Positions 1 to 9,083 of a stretch of DNA of 64,000 nucleotides are shown in pieces; the first letter of the stretch is position 1, and the number at the start of each line of letters is the position of its first letter. Under the pieces are notes generated by a model. The model searched no databases. It was given only the letters and a program-made list of their open reading frames with translations, and was not told where the DNA came from. The DNA lies in assembly GCF_001420005.1 (NCBI RefSeq), contig NZ_LJAK01000002.1, positions 124,001 to 188,000 of the forward strand, written 5' to 3'. A program made the position numbers and the translations under genes. This DNA is from Loktanella sp. 3ANDIMAR09. Its GTDB lineage: Bacteria > Pseudomonadota > Alphaproteobacteria > Rhodobacterales > Rhodobacteraceae.

Positions 1-1
1 G

Positions 2-1504
2 GTCAGCCGGATTGCCTATGGCACGCCCGATCCCAATCGCCTGCACAGTTTCGTCACCGGCCTGCATTGGTCGCAAGTCCTGATCGTTCCGATCATCGGC
101 GGCCTGATCGTGGGATTGATCCTGAACCGGTTCGTCCCCGACAACCGCGTGCGATCCGTCGCCGACGTCATCGAAGGGGCGGCACTGCGCGAGGGCCGTG
201 TCTCCTTCCGCGAAGGTCTTGGATCGGCAGGGGCCAGTCTCTTGACGCTGGGCATGGGCGGATCATCAGGCCGCGAGGGGCCGGTGGTGCATATCGCTGC
301 AATGATTTCCACGTGGATCTGCGTGCGTATCCGTGCTGACGGTGTGACCGGGCGCGACCTGCTGGGATGCGCTGTCGCCGCCGCCGTGTCGGCCAGTTTC
401 AACGCGCCCATCGCCGGTGCGCTGTTCGCGCTCGAGGTGGTTTTGCGGCACTTTGCGGTGCATGCCTTTGCGCCCATCGTGATCGCCTCTGTGGCGGGGA
501 CGGTGGTTAATCGGTTGGCCTTTGGCGATGTGTCGGAATTTGTCATCGACCGGGAAAACGCACTGGGATTCTACATCGAATTGCCCGCGTTCCTGTTGTT
601 GGGCCTGATGTGTGGTCTGGTGGCCGTCGTGCTGATGCGGTCGATATTTTGGGCGGACAACATCGGCAGCCGTATCCAGTACCGCTACCGTATTCCCGCC
701 TATCTGCGCCCGGCGGCCGCCGGCGCGCTGCTGGGCCTGATCGCAATCTGGTTTCCGCATATCATCGGCGTGGGATATGAAACGACGGTTGCAGCGCTGA
801 CGGGCGGGTTCCTGCTGCACGAGGCCTTGGTTTTCGTCGCGATCAAGGTGGCAGCGGTTGCAATCACCATCGGCGGCCGCATGGGGGGCGGGGTGTTTTC
901 ACCGTCCTTGATGGTGGGGGCGCTGACCGGGCTTGCATTCGGCGTTGTGGCGACAGGCATTTTCCCCAGCGTATCCGGCGAGGGCACCCTATATGCGCTG
1001 GCTGGCATGGGGGCCGTGGCCGCAGCGGTGATGGGCGCGCCGATCTCGACCACGTTAATCGTGTTCGAATTGACCGGCGACTGGCAGACGGGTCTGGCCG
1101 TCATGGTGGCCGTGTCCATGTCGACAGCCCTTGCGTCGCGATTGGTGGAGCATTCGTATTTCCTGCACCAGCTGGAACGCCGTGGCGTGCATCTGGCCGC
1201 GGGGCCGCAGGCATACCTGCTTGGGACATTCGTAGTCGGCAACGTGATGCGTCCCATGTCAGACCCGCGTGCCGCGGCAGAAAAGGCCTGCCGCGACATG
1301 ATCGCTGCGGGGACCTATATCGACGCGCGCGCGACGCTGGAACAGGCCATGCCCATATTTGACCGGGGGGCCTATGCCTTTGTTCCGGTTGTCATCACGC
1401 AAAAGGGCGAAGAACCAACACTGCAAGGTGCGTTGTTTCAGGTCGATGCCTTGCGGGCCTTCAACCGCGCCCTGGCCGACCGCGCCCAGGAAGAACATTC
1501 CTGA
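2..1504 (+). CDS. CLC-family chloride channel or Cl-/H+ antiporter, 5' end cut by window
   Basis: The reading frame is open from the first bases of the window, so the N-terminus lies outside. It is a polytopic inner-membrane anion transporter of the voltage-gated chloride channel family. Two of the family's selectivity motifs are visible: GREGP near base 270, whose glutamate is the gating residue, and GGGVFSP near base 890. Hydrophobic helices fill most of the protein. After the last helix, from about base 1200, a soluble tail beginning VGNVMRPMSD resembles a single CBS-like regulatory region. The gene ends 9 bases before the stop of the converging DUF427 gene. The family is certain; channel versus antiporter cannot be decided from this fragment. 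Confidence 0.93.
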   Translation, partial: VSRIAYGTPDPNRLHSFVTGLHWSQVLIVPIIGGLIVGLILNRFVPDNRVRSVADVIEGAALREGRVSFREGLGSAGASLLTLGMGGSSGREGPVVHIAAMISTWICVRIRADGVTGRDLLGCAVAAAVSASFNAPIAGALFALEVVLRHFAVHAFAPIVIASVAGTVVNRLAFGDVSEFVIDRENALGFYIELPAFLLLGLMCGLVAVVLMRSIFWADNIGSRIQYRYRIPAYLRPAAAGALLGLIAIWFPHIIGVGYETTVAALTGGFLLHEALVFVAIKVAAVAITIGGRMGGGVFSPSLMVGALTGLAFGVVATGIFPSVSGEGTLYALAGMGAVAAAVMGAPISTTLIVFELTGDWQTGLAVMVAVSMSTALASRLVEHSYFLHQLERRGVHLAAGPQAYLLGTFVVGNVMRPMSDPRAAAEKACRDMIAAGTYIDARATLEQAMPIFDRGAYAFVPVVITQKGEEPTLQGALFQVDALRAFNRALADRAQEEHS

Positions 1505-1513
1505 AGATAGGTG

Positions 1514-1855
1514 TCAGACTTCTTCGACCGTCACCACGCTGGTGTCGAATGCCAGGTAGCCCGCGATCTGGGCCACATCATCCTTGGGGGTCTCGTAGGA
1601 CCAGACGACGTTTTCCAGGGTTGCGCTGCGATTGACGATGGAAAAATAACTAGCCGTGCCTTTGAAAGGGCAGGTTGTGCTGTGATCCGTCGCATCAAGG
1701 AACGTCATCGCGATATCTTCGCGCGGAAAATAGACGACGGGGTCATGACCTGCTTCGTGCAGGATCATGGCGTTCGTGCTTTCGCCCAGAACAGCACCCC
1801 CGGCGCGGACGACCCAGCTGGCAGTTGCGGGGGAAATCGTGATGTGATCGGCCAT
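1514..1855 (-). CDS. DUF427 domain protein
   Basis: A 113-residue soluble protein consisting of one DUF427 beta-fold domain. Typical features are the segments CPFKGTASYFSI and VVWSYETP. No enzymatic role is established for the family. The start at MADHITISP is chosen because an AGAGGAGG ribosome-binding site lies just upstream; the open frame continues to 1933 but would run into the end of the M24 peptidase gene. It begins 43 bases after the peptidase stop on the same strand, so it is probably the last gene of the cobS-cobT-peptidase transcript. It converges with the CLC gene. Confidence 0.85.
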   Translation of the reverse strand: MADHITISPATASWVVRAGGAVLGESTNAMILHEAGHDPVVYFPREDIAMTFLDATDHSTTCPFKGTASYFSIVNRSATLENVVWSYETPKDDVAQIAGYLAFDTSVVTVEEV

Positions 1856-1898
1856 GGCGACCTCCTCTTTTGGCGAAGTATTTTGGGAAATGCCCTGT

Positions 1899-3704
1899 TC
1901 AGAGCGGTTGGCAAGCCTGTGCAAGCCAGTCACGTGCTGCCCCCTCCACGAGCGGCCCGATCAGTTTCAGTGTATCGGCATGGTATTGGTTGATCCAGTC
2001 CAATTCCCCTGCCGACAACATTGACGCAGCGATGAGCCGTCTGTCGAATGGCACGCGCGTCAGCGTCTCGAATGACAGCATCGGCCGGTCATCCGCGCCG
2101 ACCAGATCCGGTGCGGTCACACAGACAATGAGGTTTTCGATACGGATGCCATAGGCACCTTCGCGGTAGTAGCCCGGCTCATTCGACAGGATCATGCCAG
2201 GTTCCAGCGCAACGGTCGATCGGCGCGAAATGCCTTGTGGCCCCTCATGGACGCACAGATAGCTGCCGACACCGTGTCCCGTGCCGTGATCATAGTCCAG
2301 ACCCGCAGACCACAGCGACGCACGCGCCAGCGCGTCCAGATGTTGTCCTGACAGCCCCTTTGGAAACCGCAGCCTGCTGATGGCGATCATGCCCTGCAGG
2401 ACGCGGGTATAGCGGTCACGATGTTCTGCACTGGGGGTGCCCACGATTACGGTGCGGGTGATGTCCGTCGTGCCGTCGACATATTGGCCGCCACTGTCGA
2501 TCAGCAGCAGTTCGTCCGGGCGGACGGGGCGATCAGTGTCTTCGGTCACGCGGTAGTGCACGATGGCACCATGCGGACCCGCACCGCAGATCGTCTCAAA
2601 GCTGATGTCGCGCAGCATGTTGGTGTCGCGGCGAAAGGTTTCCAATTGCTGCACCACGTCGATTTCGGTCAATCCGCCCATCGGGGCGGCACCATCCAGC
2701 CAGGCCAGAAACTGCACCATCGCTGCCCCGTCACGCAGGTGTGCGGCATGGCTTCCTGCAATCTCGACCTCTGTCTTGCAGGCCTTGGGTAAAATGCAGG
2801 GGTCGTTCGCATGGACGACTTCTGCTTCGGCATCCGACAGGATCGTGGCGATCGCATCAGCGCAGACCCGTGGGTCGATGCGTACGGGGCCGACCAGTTG
2901 GGTCAGCGCGTCGTCGAAATCTTCGGGCGGGTGAACGGTGACATCAGGCCCCAGGTGTTCGGCGATATCCGTGCATTTGCCCAAGGGCGCGAACAGGTCA
3001 ACCGTGCCATCGTGATGCAGGATCGCATAGGCGTGTGGCACCGGGTTGCGCGGGATATCGGTTGCCCGGATGTTCAACAGCCAGGCAATGCTGTCCGGCA
3101 GCGTGATGATCCAGTGCCCGGTGTCGACGTCAGCTGTCAGGCGTGCACGCTTGTCCGCGTGGCTCTCGCCGGTCAGTTCCAGCGGTTGCGCAAAAAACGG
3201 GGCGTCGGGCCGCGCCGGACGGTCGGTCCAGATCGCGTCGATCTGGTTGGGGGCGGCCAGCAGGTCGATGCCGTTCGCCGCCAGCTTGTCGGTCAGGTCG
3301 GTGATTTCCGTGACAGTGTGCAGCCAGGGATCATAGGCCACGGTGCCACCATTGGGCAGATGCGCGATCAGCCAGTCAGACAGGCTGGTTTCAGGCCAAT
3401 GCACCGGGGTATAGACATCGGCCGTCTGGTCACGCACCTGCAACCGGTAGCGTCCGTCGATGAACACACCGGCGATATCCGGCAGAACCACGGCAAAACC
3501 GGCAGATCCGGTGAACCCGGTCAGCCAGGCCAGCCGTTCGTCACAGGCCGCGACATATTCGCCTTGCCACCGGTCGGTGCGCGGAACCAGCAAACCGTCG
3601 ATACCGCTTTTGTCCAGTTGTTCGCGCAGGGCGGACAGGCGTGCGGGTCCCTGTTCGGGGGCGCTGCTGGCAGAAAAGGTCTGAAACATGGGTCTGGTAT
3701 CCAT
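1899..3704 (-). CDS. M24 family Xaa-Pro aminopeptidase (aminopeptidase P type)
   Basis: About 600 residues, the length of the long form of cytosolic aminopeptidase P, which removes an N-terminal residue preceding proline using two metal ions. Two creatinase-type N-terminal domains precede the C-terminal pita-bread domain. The metal-ligand regions are visible in order: DSGGQYVDGTTDITRT (two aspartates), GTGHGVGSYLCVHEGP (histidine), LSNEPGYYREGAYGIRIEN (two glutamates). An internal Met at residue 6 (base 3689) is an equally plausible start. The gene lies 59 bases downstream of cobT on the same strand and 43 bases upstream of the DUF427 gene. Confidence 0.9.
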   Translation of the reverse strand: MDTRPMFQTFSASSAPEQGPARLSALREQLDKSGIDGLLVPRTDRWQGEYVAACDERLAWLTGFTGSAGFAVVLPDIAGVFIDGRYRLQVRDQTADVYTPVHWPETSLSDWLIAHLPNGGTVAYDPWLHTVTEITDLTDKLAANGIDLLAAPNQIDAIWTDRPARPDAPFFAQPLELTGESHADKRARLTADVDTGHWIITLPDSIAWLLNIRATDIPRNPVPHAYAILHHDGTVDLFAPLGKCTDIAEHLGPDVTVHPPEDFDDALTQLVGPVRIDPRVCADAIATILSDAEAEVVHANDPCILPKACKTEVEIAGSHAAHLRDGAAMVQFLAWLDGAAPMGGLTEIDVVQQLETFRRDTNMLRDISFETICGAGPHGAIVHYRVTEDTDRPVRPDELLLIDSGGQYVDGTTDITRTVIVGTPSAEHRDRYTRVLQGMIAISRLRFPKGLSGQHLDALARASLWSAGLDYDHGTGHGVGSYLCVHEGPQGISRRSTVALEPGMILSNEPGYYREGAYGIRIENLIVCVTAPDLVGADDRPMLSFETLTRVPFDRRLIAASMLSAGELDWINQYHADTLKLIGPLVEGAARDWLAQACQPL

Positions 3705-3763
3705 AGGTTCGCGTTCGCGGCGAGTTTCACCGCGCGCGTCAGGTTTTCAAGTGGCAATCCGGG

Positions 3764-5641
3764 TCAGCCTGCGCGGCGCAGACCCAGAACGCGGGCGCGT
3801 TTGCGCGGATCGCTGTCAAACAGGCCGGCCAGCTGTTCGGTCATGGCCCCGGCCAGTTGTTCGACATCCGTGATCGTGACGGCGCGGTCATAATAACGCG
3901 TCACGTCATGGCCGATGCCGATGGCGGCCAATTCGACCGCCTTGCGTTTCTCGATCATGGCGATCACGTCGCGCAGGTGTTTTTCCAGATAATTCGCGGG
4001 GTTGACCGACAGGGTGCTGTCATCGACGGGGGCACCGTCGCTGATCACCATCAGCACCTTGCGCTGTTCCTGACGGACCATCAGGCGGCGATAGGCCCAT
4101 TCCAGCGCCTCGCCGTCGATGTTTTCCTTCAGCAGCCCCTCTTTCATCATCAGGCCCAGATTGGGGCGCGCACGACGCCAGGGGGCGTCGGCTGATTTAT
4201 AGACGATGTGACGCAGGTCATTTAGACGGCCCGGTCCCGGTGCGCGACCCTCCTTGAGCCAGGCCTCGCGGGATTGGCCGCCTTTCCACGCCTTGGTGGT
4301 AAAGCCCAGGATCTCGACCTTGACGTCGCAGCGTTCCAGCGTGCGGGCCATGACATCGGCGCAGATGGCCGCGATGGAAATGGGGCGCCCCCGCATGGAG
4401 CCAGAGTTGTCCAGCAACAAGGTCACGACGGTGTCGCGGAATTCCATGTCCTTTTCGACCTTGAACGACAGCGGTGTTGTGGGGCTGGCCACGATCCGGG
4501 CCAAACGGCCAGCGTCGAGAATGCCTTCCTCCAGGTCGAATTCCCAGGTGCGGGATTGTTTCGCCTGCAAACGGCGTTGCAGCTTGTTGGCAAGGCGACT
4601 GACGGCCCCTTTCAGCGGGTCAAGCTGCTGGTCAAGGTAGGCGCGCAGGCGTTCCAGCTCGGCGGGTTCAGCCAGATCAGCGGCGCTGATTTCCTCGTCA
4701 AAGGCGGTGCTGAACACGCGGTAATCCTTGTCGGCGTCAGACACGGGGGCCGGCTGCGGCGGCTCCATCGGGGCCTCGCCGTCGGGCATTTCCATTTCCT
4801 CGCCCAACTCGGGTTCGGCCTGATCGTCCATGCTGACCTCGGCCTGTGCCGCGTCCTGCTGTTGTTCCTGGCTTTGCTCTGGCGAGGCCTCTGCCTCGTC
4901 ACCGTCGCTGTCGTCCTCGCCGGTGGAATCCGGTTCCTGCTGTTCGTCCTGACCTTCTTCGGCCTCGTCGTCCTGATCGTCGTCGGGTCCGTCGGGGTCA
5001 TCGCCCAGCTGATCGGCATAGCCCAGATCGCTGATGATCTGGCGTGCGAATTTCGCAAATGCACGCTGGTCGCCCAGTGTGTCTCGCAGACTTTCAAGGG
5101 TGCCGCCGGCCTGTTCCTCGATGAACCCGCGCCACAGTTCCATGACGTTGTCCGCACCGGCGGGCAGGTCGCGGCCCGTTGCGAGGTGGCGGATCAGATA
5201 GCCTGCCGCAACGGCCAGCGGCGCGTCGGCAGCGGATTTGATCTGGTCATAACCCTTGCGCGCGGCGTCATTGCCGATCTTGGCGTCGATGTTGCCGGCG
5301 GTGCCGGGCATGTGTTGCGCGCCGACGGCCTCGATCCTTGCGGTTTCCATCGCATCATAGATGTCGCGCGCCATCTGACCTTGGGGCGCATAACGCGTAT
5401 CGGTCTGGGCGTCGTGAAATTTATGGCGCAGCGCAAAGGCATCGGCGGTGCCGCGCGCCAGCAGGACTTCTTCGCGGCTCATGCGGCGGCTGATCTGGGG
5501 CAGGCGGATCGTGTCGTTGGTCTGGCCTGCGGGATCGACGGAATAGCTGACCGTCAGGTCAGGATCGTCCGCCATGACCTTGGTGGCCTCTGCGAGGGCC
5601 TTCTTGAACGGATCGGCTGGGTTATCGCTCGGTTTGCTCAT
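3764..5641 (-). CDS. cobT: Cobaltochelatase subunit CobT
   Basis: Subunit of the ATP-dependent aerobic cobaltochelatase CobNST, which inserts cobalt into hydrogenobyrinic acid a,c-diamide during cobalamin synthesis. The 625 residues match the family length. The N-terminal half leads into a very acidic low-complexity linker (about residues 215-300, rich in Asp, Glu and Gln). The C-terminal half is a von Willebrand A domain with the MIDAS motif DNSGS at residues 411-415. Its AAA+ partner cobS lies just upstream with a small lipoprotein gene between them. The large subunit CobN is not in the window. Confidence 0.95.
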   Translation of the reverse strand: MSKPSDNPADPFKKALAEATKVMADDPDLTVSYSVDPAGQTNDTIRLPQISRRMSREEVLLARGTADAFALRHKFHDAQTDTRYAPQGQMARDIYDAMETARIEAVGAQHMPGTAGNIDAKIGNDAARKGYDQIKSAADAPLAVAAGYLIRHLATGRDLPAGADNVMELWRGFIEEQAGGTLESLRDTLGDQRAFAKFARQIISDLGYADQLGDDPDGPDDDQDDEAEEGQDEQQEPDSTGEDDSDGDEAEASPEQSQEQQQDAAQAEVSMDDQAEPELGEEMEMPDGEAPMEPPQPAPVSDADKDYRVFSTAFDEEISAADLAEPAELERLRAYLDQQLDPLKGAVSRLANKLQRRLQAKQSRTWEFDLEEGILDAGRLARIVASPTTPLSFKVEKDMEFRDTVVTLLLDNSGSMRGRPISIAAICADVMARTLERCDVKVEILGFTTKAWKGGQSREAWLKEGRAPGPGRLNDLRHIVYKSADAPWRRARPNLGLMMKEGLLKENIDGEALEWAYRRLMVRQEQRKVLMVISDGAPVDDSTLSVNPANYLEKHLRDVIAMIEKRKAVELAAIGIGHDVTRYYDRAVTITDVEQLAGAMTEQLAGLFDSDPRKRARVLGLRRAG

Positions 5642-5659
5642 GGGGTGGCCTTGGTTGGG

Positions 5660-5971
5660 TTAGCCGCAGGACAGGGTTGCGGGGATGCGCCCGGCAAATC
5701 GCAGGGCAGCAGAGGCGGGCAGGACAGCGGACCGATCACCGCCCGCCAGATCATAGATCACGGGTGCCGCTGTCGCATCGCAGCCCCAGGGGGCTGCGCG
5801 TTCCGCTGCGCGTTCGATCCCCGCGATTGTCGGCGCATCCGTGGTGGGCGTGACAAGCGCCAGTTTGCCGCTGTCGGACAGGGTCACGTCATAGCCGCGC
5901 GACGGCATGCTGGCCCCGCAAGACGCGAGCCCCAGCACGATACCGCCGGCGATGACGTGGCGCGCGATCAC
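5660..5971 (-). CDS. Small predicted lipoprotein between cobS and cobT
   Basis: A 103-residue protein starting at GTG 5971; the start overlaps the cobS stop in a GTGA arrangement, which argues for translational coupling. The N-terminus [18 protein letters not shown] is a lipoprotein signal with lipobox LASC, predicting lipidation of that cysteine. The mature part has about 85 residues with two more cysteines (in WGCDAT and LSCG) that could pair. I recognise no domain. It ends 18 bases before cobT. The open frame upstream of 5971 lies wholly inside cobS and is not used. Its place in the operon is clear, its function unknown. Confidence 0.7.
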   Translation of the reverse strand: MIARHVIAGGIVLGLASCGASMPSRGYDVTLSDSGKLALVTPTTDAPTIAGIERAAERAAPWGCDATAAPVIYDLAGGDRSAVLPASAALRFAGRIPATLSCG

Positions 5972-6954
5972 CGCAGGCTCTGGCTTGCGGCGCTCTCGGG
6001 CAGTTCCTCGTCGAAACAGCGCTGATAGAATTCGGCCACCGTCTGGCGTTCCAACTCGTCGCATTTGTTCAGGAATGACAGGCGGAATGCATAGCCCACG
6101 TTGCCAAAAATGCGCGCGTTTTCGGCCCAGGCGAGCACGGTGCGCGGCGACATCACGGTGGACAGATCGCCGTTCATGAATGCCGTGCGGGTCAGGTCGG
6201 CCACGGTCACCATCTGGCTGACTGTCTTTTTGCCCGCGTCGTTCTGGTAATGGGGTGATTTCGCGATGACGATTTCGGTTTCCACGTCGTGCGGCAGATA
6301 GTTCAGCGTGGCGACCAGCGACCAGCGGTCCATCTGCGCCTGGTTGATCTGCTGCGTGCCGTGATACAGACCCGTCGTGTCACCCAGACCCACCGTGTTG
6401 GCCGTGGCGAACAGGCGGAAATAGGGGTTCGGCGTGATGATCTTGTTCTGGTCCATCAGCGTCAGTTTGCCGTCAGCCTCCAGCACGCGCTGGATGACGA
6501 ACATGACGTCGGCGCGGCCTGCATCATATTCGTCGAAAACGATGGCGACCGGATTGCGCAGCGCCCAGGGCAGGATGCCCTCGTGGAATTCGGTGACCTG
6601 CACGCCGTCACGCAGCTTGATCGCGTCCTTGCCGATCAGGTCGATCCGGCTGATGTGACTGTCAAGGTTCACACGCACGGCGGGCCAGTTCAGACGGGCG
6701 GCGACCTGTTCGATATGGGTCGATTTGCCCGTGCCGTGGTAGCCCTGCACCATCACGCGGCGATTGTGGCCGAACCCTGCCAGGATCGCGAGGGTCGTAT
6801 CCGGGTCAAAGGTATAGGTCGGGTCCACGTCCGGCACACGGTCGGTCGGTTCGGCAAAACCCTTGACGGTCATGTCGGTGTCGATACCGAACACCTCGCG
6901 GACGGAAATATCGGTTGTCGGGGTGGCGTTGATGTCGATCGTGCCGTCGGCCAT
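5968..6954 (-). CDS. cobS: Cobaltochelatase subunit CobS (AAA+ ATPase)
   Basis: MoxR-like AAA+ ATPase of 328 residues that forms the ring complex with CobT and powers cobalt insertion by CobN. The Walker A motif GYHGTGKST and Walker B motif AIVFDEYD are intact, followed by sensor-1 type residues in [16 protein letters not shown]. Length and sequence agree with the family. The stop overlaps the start of the small lipoprotein gene by four bases. In related genomes, from memory, a J-domain protein gene usually lies close upstream; here that gene is 2.6 kb away, beyond an ECF sigma factor locus on the other strand. Confidence 0.95.
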   Translation of the reverse strand: MADGTIDINATPTTDISVREVFGIDTDMTVKGFAEPTDRVPDVDPTYTFDPDTTLAILAGFGHNRRVMVQGYHGTGKSTHIEQVAARLNWPAVRVNLDSHISRIDLIGKDAIKLRDGVQVTEFHEGILPWALRNPVAIVFDEYDAGRADVMFVIQRVLEADGKLTLMDQNKIITPNPYFRLFATANTVGLGDTTGLYHGTQQINQAQMDRWSLVATLNYLPHDVETEIVIAKSPHYQNDAGKKTVSQMVTVADLTRTAFMNGDLSTVMSPRTVLAWAENARIFGNVGYAFRLSFLNKCDELERQTVAEFYQRCFDEELPESAASQSLR

Positions 6955-7131
6955 GGGTCAGCCCTTCTCTCGCATTCGCTGTGCATTTTGATAGTCGCGG
7001 GATGCAACATATCGCCCGAAATGAAAAGGGAAAGCGGTTGCGGCGCGACACCACAGCAAACACCGCGCCGGGAAACATTGCGTTTTTTGTCAGATGCGCC
7101 AAGGTGGCGGCGACAAGCAGGGTAGATAACG

Positions 7132-7683
7132 ATGACGACGACAGCCGATATCGAGGACATGATCGCGCGGATGGCCATGGGCGACCGCGCCGCGTTCGAC
7201 GGGCTATATAATGCGACTTCCGCGAAACTCTTTGGCGTATGCCTGCGTGTGTTGGGTAATCGGGCAGAAGCCGAGGACGCATTGCAAGAGGCCTTCGTCA
7301 AGATATGGCGCAATGCCGACCGCTACCGCGTCAATGGCCTGAGCCCGATGACCTGGCTGATCACGGTCACGCGCAATCATTCGGTGGATCGCGTGCGGGC
7401 CCGCAAGGCAAAGCAGGCCGGGAGCATGGACGAAGCGGCCGAGATTGCAGACAGCAACCCCGGACCCGAGGCACTGGCGATGGCATCGTCGGATCGGGTG
7501 CGGATCGTGGATTGCATGGGCCAGCTGGACCCCGACAAGGCCGGTGCGGTGCGCCGGGCATACCTTGAAGGTGAAACATACCAAGAGCTGGCAGATCATT
7601 ATGATGTGCCGCTCAACACAGTGCGGACCTGGCTACGCCGGAGTCTGTTGAAGTTAAGAGAGTGCCTGTCGCATGACGGATGA
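7132..7683 (+). CDS. ECF (sigma-70 family, RpoE/SigK-like) sigma factor
   Basis: A 183-residue extracytoplasmic-function sigma factor. Region 2 is visible in FDGLYNATSAKLFGVCLRVL followed by AEDALQEAFVKIW (about residues 21-60). Region 4 is the C-terminal helix-turn-helix YQELADHYDVPLNTVRTWLR (about 147-167). The anti-sigma gene starts inside its 3' end with an 11-base overlap, so the two are translated as a unit. It is transcribed divergently from cobS across 177 bases. I did not find a -35/-10 pair I would defend, so autoregulation is expected from the family but not shown. Confidence 0.93.
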   Translation: MTTTADIEDMIARMAMGDRAAFDGLYNATSAKLFGVCLRVLGNRAEAEDALQEAFVKIWRNADRYRVNGLSPMTWLITVTRNHSVDRVRARKAKQAGSMDEAAEIADSNPGPEALAMASSDRVRIVDCMGQLDPDKAGAVRRAYLEGETYQELADHYDVPLNTVRTWLRRSLLKLRECLSHDG

Positions 7684-8404
7684 AATCGAAAAAGACGAAG
7701 AGCGTCTGCTGACGGCCGAATACGTGCTTGGCCTGCTGACGGATCAAGAGGCGAAGGCCTACGAAGATGTTCTGGCCGTCGATCCTGAGCTGCGCCTTGA
7801 ATACGCATTCTGGGCGGAACGGATCGCGGCCCTGACCGACGATATCGCGCCCGTTGATCCACCCGCAAAGATGCTGGCGCGGATCAAGTCCGACCTCTTT
7901 GGCGCGGAGGCGGCCGAGACCACGGCAACAAAGGCCCGGTCATGGCTGGATCGTCTCGGTCTGTTGCCGGCGATGACCGGCGGCGTCGTGGCGGCGCTGG
8001 CGGTCTTGTGGGTGATCAACCTGTATATTCCCGCAGCACCCACCGTCACTGACCCACCCGTTTTGTCCGCGCCGACGCTTCAGGCGCAGATCGCGGCCGA
8101 GGATGACAGCCTGATCGTGCTGGCCAGCTATGACGCGACAGCGCAGGTGCTGACGGTGCAGCGCACCGCCGGACAGGCCCCGGACGGCAGGGTTCTGGAA
8201 CTGTGGTTGATCGCTGACGACAATCCACCCGTATCGTTGGGTGTGCTGCCTGATGATGAAACCGGACAGATCGGGATCGATGCAACACTGATCCCGGCCT
8301 TGCCCGGTGGAGTGCTGGCGATTTCTGACGAACCGCCGGGCGGGTCCACGACGGGTGCGCCCACGGGTAGTGTCCTTGCGGTCGGTCCGATGACCGAGGC
8401 CTGA
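7673..8404 (+). CDS. RskA-family membrane anti-sigma factor
   Basis: A 243-residue regulator of the anti-sigma-K (RskA) type. An N-terminal cytoplasmic domain (LLTAEYVLGLLTDQEAKAYE, about residues 11-60) would hold the sigma factor. One transmembrane segment, MTGGVVAALAVLWVINLYI (about residues 100-120), is followed by the periplasmic RskA domain with its typical core GRVLELWLIADD and a closing GSVLAVGP. No zinc-type HxxxCxxC motif is present, so this is not a ZAS anti-sigma factor. It overlaps the sigma gene by 11 bases. The next gene on the strand is an exported MsrB, a plausible target. Confidence 0.9.
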   Translation: MTDEIEKDEERLLTAEYVLGLLTDQEAKAYEDVLAVDPELRLEYAFWAERIAALTDDIAPVDPPAKMLARIKSDLFGAEAAETTATKARSWLDRLGLLPAMTGGVVAALAVLWVINLYIPAAPTVTDPPVLSAPTLQAQIAAEDDSLIVLASYDATAQVLTVQRTAGQAPDGRVLELWLIADDNPPVSLGVLPDDETGQIGIDATLIPALPGGVLAISDEPPGGSTTGAPTGSVLAVGPMTEA

Positions 8405-8408
8405 TGTC

Positions 8409-8494
8409 GCGGGCCCTTGGGGTCCGCGGCGCGTCTGACATGGTTTTCACATCCTCGTGGTTTTCCGCATTCTGCGCACATCTTGTGTGCGCAG
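8409..8494 (+). other. Two hairpins between the anti-sigma and msrB genes
   Basis: The first hairpin (8409-8427) pairs GCGGGCCC with GGGTCCGC (one G-U) across a three-base loop, directly after the anti-sigma stop; it lacks a T-run. The second (8472-8494) is a perfect 9-bp stem, CTGCGCACA with TGTGCGCAG, with a five-base loop, in the msrB leader. They could partly separate msrB expression from the regulatory genes or protect the msrB message. Confidence 0.45.
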
Positions 8495-8532
8495 CGTGAT
8501 AGGCGGGGTCCGGGAAGAAGAGGAGACCGGAC

Positions 8533-8991
8533 ATGAACAGACGCATGTTTATCGCAACGGCACTGGCCGCCACGGCAGCCCCCGCTGCGCTGATGGCCCA
8601 GCAGTTCGAAGTGACCCGGACCGATGCGCAGTGGCGGGCCATGCTGACGCAGGCCGAATACAACGTCATGCGCCGTGAAGGCACAGAGAGGGCAGGGTCC
8701 AGCCCGCTGGACAAGAATACCGCCGAAGGTGTCTATCACTGTCGCGGGTGTGATCTTGCGCTTTATCCATCGCGGACGAAATTCGACAGCGGCACCGGTT
8801 GGCCCAGCTTTTACGCGTCTTACGAAAACGCGTTGGGTACCAAGGTTGACCGCAAGATCGGGGTGGCACGTACGGAACTGCATTGCCGTCGCTGCGGTAG
8901 CCATCTGGGCCACGTGTTCAATGACGGTCCGCCGCCCACTGGGCAGCGGCACTGCATAAACGGTGTTTCGCTGGTGTTTCGCGCCGCATGA
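8533..8991 (+). CDS. msrB: Exported peptide-methionine (R)-S-oxide reductase MsrB
   Basis: A 152-residue MsrB that reduces methionine-R-sulfoxide in proteins. The catalytic cysteine is Cys141 in QRHCINGVSLVF. Two zinc-binding CxxC pairs are present (Cys70/Cys73 and Cys118/Cys121), with the family signature SGTGWPSFY between them. The first 24 residues form a signal peptide, MNRRMFIATALAA then APAALMAQQ, with a twin-arginine start resembling a Tat signal, so the enzyme should act in the periplasm. A strong GAGGAG site precedes the ATG. It follows the ECF sigma/RskA pair on the same strand after 128 bases, suggesting repair of oxidised envelope proteins. Confidence 0.93.
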   Translation: MNRRMFIATALAATAAPAALMAQQFEVTRTDAQWRAMLTQAEYNVMRREGTERAGSSPLDKNTAEGVYHCRGCDLALYPSRTKFDSGTGWPSFYASYENALGTKVDRKIGVARTELHCRRCGSHLGHVFNDGPPPTGQRHCINGVSLVFRAA

Positions 8992-9034
8992 GTCGGTTCT
9001 AGAAACAATCTGTTGACGCGTTTCAGATGGGTCA

Positions 9035-9065
9035 TTTCCGGCCATCCGGTTAGGGTGGCCGGAAA
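9035..9065. other. Perfect 10-bp inverted repeat after msrB
   Basis: TTTCCGGCCA at 9035-9044 is repeated as its exact complement TGGCCGGAAA at 9056-9065, separated by 11 bases. It lies between msrB and the following membrane-protein gene. No T-run follows on the plus strand. It may be an inefficient terminator, an RNA-stability hairpin or an operator. Confidence 0.6.
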
Positions 9066-9083
9066 CATGGATCTTTGACTGTG

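Noticed and set aside
2811-3893. 360-codon plus-strand frame
   Set aside because: It is antisense to the M24 peptidase gene, whose metal ligands are intact.
4274-6025. 583-codon plus-strand frame
   Set aside because: It is antisense to cobT, the lipoprotein gene and cobS, all of which have clear families or coupling; the translated product has no recognisable domain.
6955-7131. ECF-type autoregulated promoter upstream of the sigma factor
   Set aside because: GGGAAACATTGCG near 7070 resembles a GGAAC-type -35 only loosely and no convincing -10 or match upstream of msrB was found.
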